A program made the position numbers and the translations under genes. Source: Paludibacteraceae bacterium (lineage in GTDB: Bacteria > Bacteroidota > Bacteroidia > Bacteroidales > Paludibacteraceae). From it: a stretch of 45,548 bases of DNA. Under the pieces are notes generated by a model. That model was not told where the DNA came from, searched no databases, and saw nothing but the letters and a program-made list of their open reading frames with translations. Positions 41,201-45,548 of this stretch are shown in pieces. The stretch spans positions 1 through 45,548 of the forward strand of contig JAFXPY010000019.1 in the NCBI GenBank assembly GCA_017527495.1, given 5' to 3'. Position 1 is the stretch's first letter, and every line of letters begins with the position of its first letter.

Positions 41201-41542
41201 ATTGGCAAGTACATTAAGCGTTTCTGTTCGCTGAATTTCGTTGGCACTATCAGCAGTACGAGTACGCTTGTGCTTTCTATAGGCGGAAGGGAAAAGCATT
41301 GCTTTGTCATTGTTGAGCAACACCTCTAAATCATGATGAATATAAGCGGCTTTTTCCTCATCCTCTGCAAGATAGAGTATGTAATTTGGCTCATTGCTAA
41401 AAAATGTTGAAAGAAATATAGCACGCGCCGAACCTGTCAGACTACGCACTAAAAGATGTGATTTACTCTGCTTTTGCCATTTTCGAACAGCATCCATATT
41501 TGGATGCAATGAATATAAATCTACGAGTTGAGTGATTTGCAT
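38222..41542 (-). CDS. mfd: Transcription-repair coupling factor
   Basis: The 1106-residue ATP-dependent translocase removes RNA polymerase stalled at DNA damage and brings in UvrA. In order: the UvrB-like domain (about 1-330), the RNA polymerase-interacting domain (GDFVVHLDYGIGQFGG), and helicase motifs Walker A GDVGFGKTE (about 570), DEEQ (about 667), and MRGRVGRSNKKAYCY. The C-terminal TRCF domain follows (ENVSERIVLYRELD). The start at 41542 is chosen because the more distant ATG (41599) lies upstream of the likely -7 element at 41564-41571. It is not linked to a neighbouring function. Confidence 0.95.
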   Translation of the reverse strand: MQITQLVDLYSLHPNMDAVRKWQKQSKSHLLVRSLTGSARAIFLSTFFSNEPNYILYLAEDEEKAAYIHHDLEVLLNNDKAMLFPSAYRKHKRTRTADSANEIQRTETLNVLANSNEPVIVVTSPEAIMESVTAIKNLKEKTLTLAHGLSISQDTIVEQLFEWGFERVDFVYEPGQVSVRGGIIDIFSYAHEMPYRIDMFGDEIDSIREFDIHTQLSQSKLESVKIIPNLQDEESGKQSLLNYLPDDTTIVSDDFAFVLKQIEQNKELYGDDYFESDYFLQDFVLRRTIEINARSMFNDYNQIDFHTLPQTNFHKNFDLLGDNLKQSLAEGFNIYIMSDSVKQTDRLKSIFEGKGLEIPFVPLDHTLHEGFIDSDARICCYTDHQIFERYHKVEQHTDKAREGRVVMTLKELNQLQIGDFVVHLDYGIGQFGGLVKTTIGGGKMQEKVKLIYKDNDLVFVSLHALHRISKYKSREGEAPAVSKLGSGQWERLKERTKTKVKDIARDLIKLYAARRAEQGFQYSEDTYLQKELEASFLYEDTPDQQKATLDTKHDMESAVPMDRLICGDVGFGKTEIAMRAAFKAATDGKQTAVLVPTTVLALQHYHSFSQRYKNFPVTVEYLSRAKSAKQIKDILERLANGKIDVIIGTHKLVGKNVKFKDLGLLIIDEEQKFGVAVKEKLKQMKINVDTLTLSATPIPRTLQFSLMGARDLSVMTTPPPNRYPILTEVITPDDEDVIKEAIEHEMSRNGQVFVINDRIQNINVIYNKIHRLVPQARIVVAHGQMPTEQMEQILMAFIDYEYDVLIATSIIENGVDIPNANTIIINAAQHFGLSDLHQMRGRVGRSNKKAYCYLVAPEMSLLTSDARRRLKAIETFSDLGSGFSVAMQDLDIRGAGNLLGSEQSGFIADLGYETYQRILNEAIQDLKESEFTELYKEEIERNHRIDAYVSDCQLDTDLEIAFPENYIENVSERIVLYRELDSLSSEDGILEYKKRLIDRFGPIPEQAEELIQVLRLRWRAMRLGIERVVLKNEKMTIYLVSNVNSIYYQSKEFGAILQYAVTNPHRCQIRETKKSETDIKRSIVIDNVKTVNGAYNLLGKIEESIG

Positions 41543-41563
41543 ATTATTTTTTGAAAATATCTG

Positions 41564-41571
41564 CAAATTTA
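41564..41571 (-). promoter_or_regulatory. -7 promoter element for mfd
   Basis: TAAATTTG on the minus strand, 21 bp before the chosen ATG. The -33 region is weak. Confidence 0.6.
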
Positions 41572-41693
41572 CAATTTTTTTATCAATATTAGAACGCATT
41601 TATGCAAAAAATTCAAATACACTTGAAATTTTAATGATTTTTTTACAAAAATTCAGACACACCTGAATAATCTGAGTTGGAAATTAAGTTTTA

Positions 41694-41725
41694 TTTGCAT
41701 ATCTGCTTTTTTTGTGCTACCTTTG
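41694..41725 (+). promoter_or_regulatory. Promoter of the 41757 secreted protein
   Basis: TTTG (41694-41697), 20 bases, TACCTTTG (41718-41725). It fixes the start of the gene at 41757, because a longer in-frame start (41712) would lie inside the promoter. Confidence 0.82.
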
Positions 41726-41756
41726 CAGTCCAAAAACTAATCATCATTTTTATATC

Positions 41757-43127
41757 ATGAAAAAGACATATTTGCTTATAGCACTACTCTCTTTAGTGCC
41801 GGCCCTCAATGCTCAAACTATTTTCTACGAATCTTTCAATCTCAACAACGACCCTGAACTCGGCAATACAGGTGGTAATGACAATGAATGGAGTGGCAAC
41901 ATAGCCAATTCGGCAGCTCTGATTACCGACAACGACAATTGGAACCTTGCATACGCCTCAGGCGCTTTCGAGTGTGCCAAACTCGGTACAAGTCGCAATG
42001 CCGGCTATGCTATCACACCGGCAATTTACTGCCAAGGAAGCGTCAACCTGTCATTCAAAGCAGCAGCATGGGGCGACGACACCGACACTACTTTAATGCT
42101 CGAAATACGAGGAGGTACAACCGACCGCTATTCATTCCCTATCCCGCGTCATAAATGGGGCGAATATAACATAAAAATTACCGACATATCAGAAAAAATA
42201 ACTATCAAATTCTCTTCACTCGAAAAACAATTTTTTCTCGACGAAATAAGTGTTACACTACCCGACCCTGACGAAGCTGACATCTATCTCCCCAAAGGTA
42301 ATATGGTTGACTTCGGGCTGGCCGGCTACAACAATAATGGAGGAACAAGAACAATAGAAATTGTAGGCGTTAATCTTCAAGGCAATATAAGTGCAACAAT
42401 TACGGAAGACTATCAAAAAGCATTTTCACTATCAAGCAACACATTGCCTTCTACCGGTGGAAGCCTCGACATTGCGTATTCATCCCTATCTGAAGGCTAC
42501 TACACCGCCTATCTCGTGCTTAAAGGAAAAGACAAAAACAACAAACAAATCGAAAAACGAGTAGGACTGAGCGTAGAAATTCTATCGCTTGATTTACAGG
42601 GCGATGGAAGCCAACTCAATCCATATACAGTAAATGATGTCCTCCTGCTCAATGCAGAAAACACATGGAGCGGCGTACAATATTGGGTCGTGGGTTACAT
42701 ACTTGGTTCAGTAGGTACTGACTCAAACGGCAATTTCAAAGAAATCAATGCCACAAGCAAAACAAATATTGTTTTAGGACAAACACCAACTGAAAACAAT
42801 ATCAACAAAGTAATAACTGTAGAACTTGTTTCGGGCGGAGCAGCAAGAGAGGCACTCAATGTGGTTGAAAACCCCGATGGAATCGGCAAAAAAGTAATGG
42901 TCAGAGGCACATTAGACAAAAAATACTATGGCGTACCGGGAGTAAAAGGAGTAAAGACTGAAGAACAGTATATTCTTTTCAACGACATTACAGCAATTCA
43001 CACTAATGCTACACTTCAACAAAAAATAGACTTCAACCAACCACTCTACGATATATTAGGCCGTCAAGTGCCACCAACATACAAGGGAATTGTAATACAA
43101 AACGGCAAAAAATATCTTATCAAATAA
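41757..43127 (+). CDS. Secreted DUF6359-like protein with a C-terminal sorting-type tail
   Basis: A 456-residue protein: signal peptide (TYLLIALLSLVPALNAQ), an N-terminal jelly-roll-like domain with anchoring-type strands (about 20-170: TIFYESFNLN, SVNLSFKAAAWGDD), a middle strand-rich segment, and a DUF6359-like OB-fold region (about 280-420: GDGSQLNPYTVNDVLLLNA, YWVVGYILGSV, KKVMVRGTLDKKYYGVPG). The last 30 residues (LYDILGRQVPP, GIVIQNGKKYLIK) look like a type IX secretion sorting domain. It is probably exported to the cell surface or outside. Function is unknown. Confidence 0.75.
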   Translation: MKKTYLLIALLSLVPALNAQTIFYESFNLNNDPELGNTGGNDNEWSGNIANSAALITDNDNWNLAYASGAFECAKLGTSRNAGYAITPAIYCQGSVNLSFKAAAWGDDTDTTLMLEIRGGTTDRYSFPIPRHKWGEYNIKITDISEKITIKFSSLEKQFFLDEISVTLPDPDEADIYLPKGNMVDFGLAGYNNNGGTRTIEIVGVNLQGNISATITEDYQKAFSLSSNTLPSTGGSLDIAYSSLSEGYYTAYLVLKGKDKNNKQIEKRVGLSVEILSLDLQGDGSQLNPYTVNDVLLLNAENTWSGVQYWVVGYILGSVGTDSNGNFKEINATSKTNIVLGQTPTENNINKVITVELVSGGAAREALNVVENPDGIGKKVMVRGTLDKKYYGVPGVKGVKTEEQYILFNDITAIHTNATLQQKIDFNQPLYDILGRQVPPTYKGIVIQNGKKYLIK

Positions 43128-43175
43128 GAAGTGAGAGGTGAGAAGTGAGAACGCTGAAGCTGTGAGATGTGAGAA
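43128..43175. repeat. GTGAGAA-type purine repeat after the secreted protein gene
   Basis: About 48 bp of imperfect GTGAGAA/GTGAGAG units begin on the base after the stop codon. It is like the leader repeat at 17504-17586. Confidence 0.7.
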
Positions 43176-43242
43176 ATCGGAAACGACGTCAACTACAATT
43201 TTGAGCTGACTATTACTTCTTGAAGCATAACAAATTTACGAC

Positions 43243-43268
43243 AAAAAAGGTGATAATCACCTTTTTTT
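43243..43268 (+). terminator. Rho-independent terminator
   Basis: An 11-bp stem (aaaaaaggtga with tcacctttttt) and a 3-base loop, followed by T. The A-rich upstream arm makes it work in both directions in principle. It ends the 41757 transcript just before the next promoter. Confidence 0.87.
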
Positions 43269-43288
43269 GTTGTTTACAATACTAAAAA

Positions 43289-43320
43289 TTTGTAAATAAG
43301 CAAAAAAAAGTGTAACTTTG
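43289..43320 (+). promoter_or_regulatory. Promoter of the hemerythrin-LuxR regulator
   Basis: TTTG (43289-43292), 20 bases, TAACTTTG (43313-43320). The transcript would start near 43327, which excludes the in-frame upstream start at 43318 and supports the ATG at 43405. The leader is then about 78 bases. Confidence 0.82.
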
Positions 43321-43404
43321 CAAGTTAAACTCAACATAATGTGCCATTTTCACCTCACTAAAACGCAAGGCATAACAAGCACATTAGTAAAAAAAAACTT
43401 AATT

Positions 43405-44349
43405 ATGTACACTGCATCAGACAAAATGTGCGACCTGATTGGTTCGCAATTTGAATCATTACACATCATAAGCCGCTTCGGTTTACCACTTGGAGTCGGA
43501 GAAAAAACTATTGACGAAGTCTGCAAAACAAATAATGTTGACACAAAAACATTTCTTATTGTTGTCAATTACAAACTCTTTGGCAATCAAATCACACTCA
43601 ACTTTCAGGACATCAACCTCAACGATTTAATTACCTATCTACGCAACGCGCACACACACTTTTTTGATTTCAACCTTCCGTATCTGCGCAGAAAACTCAT
43701 CGAATCTATCAACCAAACTACAGATTCGAAAATTCCTATGCTGATTATCAAATTTTTCGACGAATATGTCCAGGAAATCAGTCTGCACATGCAACACGAA
43801 AACGAACAAGTCTTTCCTTATGTTGAATCACTCATCAAAGGCGAACGCATCGAAAACTTCACAATAGAGCAATTCGCACACCAACACCGAGCTATCGACG
43901 ACCAACACATTGCCTCAAAACTATCTGAACTAAAAAATCTTATCATAAAATACTATCCGGCAACTTCAAACAACAATCTGCTTTTCTCTACTCTTTGCGA
44001 TATTTTCGAAACCGAACAAGACCTTGCCACACATTGCGCAATAGAAGACAACATACTCCTACCGGCTGTAAGATTGCTCGAAAAACAAAGCCTCACACAA
44101 CGAAAAAACAAAACCAAACAAAACACCGACACTATCGAAGCACTGTCCGACCGCGAAATTGATGTTTTACGAGAAGTTGTACAAGGATTGAGCAACAAAG
44201 AAATTGCCGACAAACTATTCATCTCAATACACACTGTTATCTCACACCGCAAAAACATAACACGCAAACTCAATATACACACAACAGCCGGACTGACTAT
44301 TTACGCAATAGTCAACAACCTAATCGACATAAACGAATACCAACAATAA
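43405..44349 (+). CDS. Hemerythrin-like sensor fused to a LuxR-type DNA-binding domain
   Basis: A 314-residue regulator. The N-terminal part (about 10-60) resembles the short domain at the front of ScdA/RIC-type di-iron repair proteins, but without its Cys pair. Residues 75-225 form a hemerythrin-like four-helix bundle with several candidate iron ligands: NAHTHFF, HMQHENEQVF, AHQHRAIDDQH and THCAIEDNILLP. Residues 245-305 are a LuxR helix-turn-helix (LSDREIDVLREVVQGLSNKE, FISIHTVISHRKNI). It probably responds to NO or oxygen through its iron site and controls stress genes. The target genes are unknown. Confidence 0.85.
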   Translation: MYTASDKMCDLIGSQFESLHIISRFGLPLGVGEKTIDEVCKTNNVDTKTFLIVVNYKLFGNQITLNFQDINLNDLITYLRNAHTHFFDFNLPYLRRKLIESINQTTDSKIPMLIIKFFDEYVQEISLHMQHENEQVFPYVESLIKGERIENFTIEQFAHQHRAIDDQHIASKLSELKNLIIKYYPATSNNNLLFSTLCDIFETEQDLATHCAIEDNILLPAVRLLEKQSLTQRKNKTKQNTDTIEALSDREIDVLREVVQGLSNKEIADKLFISIHTVISHRKNITRKLNIHTTAGLTIYAIVNNLIDINEYQQ

Positions 44350-44356
44350 AAAGATT

Positions 44357-44878
44357 TTGAAACAACACCTTCTAATAACCTTACTACTTATTGCCACACT
44401 AATAACCTCTTGCCAACTGACAAAAAAAGTTGTCGTTAGAGGCTATTACGAACCCAAAAACGCAGTAAGAATTATCTACCCGGGCGAACGCATACCACGC
44501 GGTATGCAAAAAATCGGATATGTCTCTGTTGGGGGTAATGGATGCGTAACACCCGCTTCTGCTTGTACTTACGAAAACTGCATGACTACAATCAAAATTG
44601 AAGCAATGAAGTCGGGAGCAAACCTCGCAAGAATAGTGTATGTCAGGCGACCAAGCGCAATGGCACTTTCAAGCATATACGGGCTTATTGACAACAAGTA
44701 CACTCGTTGCAACACAACCATGAGAGCTGATTTATATGTCAGCCTTGAAGAACAAATTGACGGAAGTGAAGAAACTATAGAAATAGAAAGCTCCAACACC
44801 GCAACAAAAGCCAAAAAAACAACAGATAAAGAGAAAGTTAATGCAGAAGAGGCAGAAGATGAGGAAGAAGAATATTAA
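44357..44878 (+). CDS. Lipoprotein with an acidic tail, TTG start
   Basis: The 173-residue product is read from a TTG at 44357, because only this start gives the lipoprotein signal KQHLLITLLLIATLITSCQ. The next ATG would remove it. The mature part begins with VVVRGYYEPKNAVRIIYPGE and has a Cys-rich middle (NGCVTPASACTYENCMTT) of a compact, perhaps disulfide-linked, domain. It ends in an acidic run (EEAEDEEEEY). It starts 7 bp after the regulator's stop, so co-transcription is likely. Family unknown. Confidence 0.65.
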   Translation: MKQHLLITLLLIATLITSCQLTKKVVVRGYYEPKNAVRIIYPGERIPRGMQKIGYVSVGGNGCVTPASACTYENCMTTIKIEAMKSGANLARIVYVRRPSAMALSSIYGLIDNKYTRCNTTMRADLYVSLEEQIDGSEETIEIESSNTATKAKKTTDKEKVNAEEAEDEEEEY

Positions 44879-44890
44879 ACAAAAAACAAC

Positions 44891-45424
44891 ATGAAACTTA
44901 TCAAACGAAATACTAAATACACCATAATCATAGGTCTTGTTTTCCTTGCCCTCTATTTCTTGCAGGAAAATAAGACCCAAGCAGACAACACAGAAGGACA
45001 ACAAACTGAACAAATAGAAAAAAAAGCCGTTGAACAATCAACAAAAAAATCAAAATCGGCAAGAAACACTAACACACCAAAATCAGCAAAAACATCCCAA
45101 ACAAAAAAAAAGACAACGAGGCAACAAAATAGCCAGACTCAAAGTCCGATAGACAAACTCGAAATTCCGACAATAACGGGCTCTCAAAACGAACAAATTA
45201 TCGAACACACAGGTTTCACAATCAGCTATAACACCGATTGGAACCTACCCAACTGGGCTGCATACGAGCTTACAAGCCTCGAAACTAATGGCGAAAACTC
45301 TCGCACCAACAAATTTTTACCCGACCCACTCGTAAAAGGTAAAAAAGTAGTTACCACCGACTATTCCAACTCAGGTTACGATCGTGGAGAGCTTAAGACG
45401 AAAACTTTAATCCGTTGTAACTGA
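44891..45424 (+). pseudogene. Truncated DNA/RNA non-specific endonuclease (NUC1 type) with a membrane anchor
   Basis: The intact part is residues 1-166: a membrane anchor (TIIIGLVFLALYFLQENK), a Lys/Gln/Ser-rich linker (about 30-90) and the start of a NUC1 nuclease domain (HTGFTISYNTDWNLPNWAAY, FLPDPLVKGKKVVTTDYSNS). The active-site segment normally reads DRGH and goes on for another 100 or more residues. Here it stops matching right after GYDRG (about 162-166), and the frame continues into unrelated sequence to a TGA at 45422. The catalytic His is therefore lost, and the gene is cut by an insertion, probably of a mobile element. Confidence 0.75.
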
Positions 45425-45548
45425 ATAAGTTACGGCGGATTTTCGGTTAAAGTGTCCCGAAAATGTCCCGAAAATTTGATTAAAAAATTCGGGCAAAAAA
45501 AAGCACAAAAGCACTAAAATATCTGGCATAGTAACTCTGTTTTTCGGC
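45389..45548. mobile_element. Probable end of an inserted mobile element, running off the window
   Basis: From 45389 the nuclease gene's sequence is replaced by a non-coding stretch with a long hairpin (45409-45441) and a perfect tandem 11-bp repeat TGTCCCGAAAA (45453-45474). The type of element cannot be told, because no transposase or integrase lies inside the window. Confidence 0.45.
45409..45441. other. Hairpin near the element end
   Basis: A 13-bp stem with a 7-base loop (tgaataa). Two pairs are G-U in RNA (ttg against cgg), the rest are perfect. It may be a terminator or a recombination-related fold at the edge of the inserted DNA. Confidence 0.6.

Noticed and set aside
41543-41599. 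Longer start for mfd
   Set aside because: It would lie upstream of a TAAATTTG -7 element, and the shorter start begins the normal Mfd N-terminus.

Overview
The window is chromosomal DNA from a member of the Bacteroidales (Bacteroidota), probably a gut or host-associated, anaerobic, uncultured-type genome. The signs are recurrent promoters of the Bacteroidota form (TTTG, about 20 bp, TAnnTTTG), very AT-rich spacers without Shine-Dalgarno sequences, many small lipoproteins, C-terminal tails of type IX secretion style, and Bacteroidales-type families (DUF4230, DUF6565-like, WxcM/FdtA sugar isomerases, fused PreA, NimB-like protein). The species cannot be named from the sequence alone.

Layout. 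1-7.4 kb: pyroglutamyl peptidase followed by a tight run of envelope genes (two DUF4230 proteins, an SH3b lipoprotein, a TerB-like protein, a DUF1232 protein, a PH-like protein), an AbiEi/AbiEii toxin-antitoxin cassette on the other strand, then a lipoprotein / DUF456 / lipoprotein set. 7.4-17.3 kb: a nine-gene minus-strand operon for a surface glycan. It has two Wzt-type ABC ATPases, a nucleotidyltransferase-kinase fusion, three GT2 glycosyltransferases, two FdtA-like isomerases (one fused to a GNAT domain) and an FdtB-like aminotransferase. All are read from one strong promoter at 17.4 kb. 17.5-24 kb: coaX and an upstream membrane protein, an Ala/Glu-rich lipoprotein, a PycB/OadA-like carboxyltransferase, a secreted protein plus a trypsin-like protease with a probable C-terminal barrel, and a frameshifted remnant of a secreted protein. 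24-30 kb: serC and serA, separated by a Bro-N/DinD gene and a MntA/HepT toxin-antitoxin pair, then an FkbM methyltransferase and an orphan ABC ATPase. 30-35 kb: a REP-associated tyrosine transposase fused to a Rossmann-like domain, a coupled SDR, preA and a pectate-lyase-like protein. 35-41.5 kb (minus strand): nim-like, sugE-like, serpin, lplA, a small lipoprotein and mfd. 41.7-45.5 kb: a secreted DUF6359-like protein with a sorting tail, a hemerythrin-LuxR regulator, a lipoprotein, and a NUC1-type nuclease gene cut short by what looks like the end of a mobile element running off the window.

The most striking pattern is architectural. Two defence or stress-type cassettes (AbiE at 4.2-5.6 kb and Bro-N/DinD at 25.4-26.3 kb) each sit just downstream of a housekeeping-type gene. 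In both cases the cassette is bracketed by a direct repeat made of the 3' end of that gene (105-107 bp with a 51-bp identical core, and 44 bp identical). No recombinase is visible in either. This suggests a shared, integrase-less way of adding cargo at gene ends. A second notable locus is the transposase gene at 30.3 kb, with three perfect palindromes sharing the core CCAATATTGG, two of them inside its own coding sequence. No rRNA, tRNA or CRISPR array was recognised.
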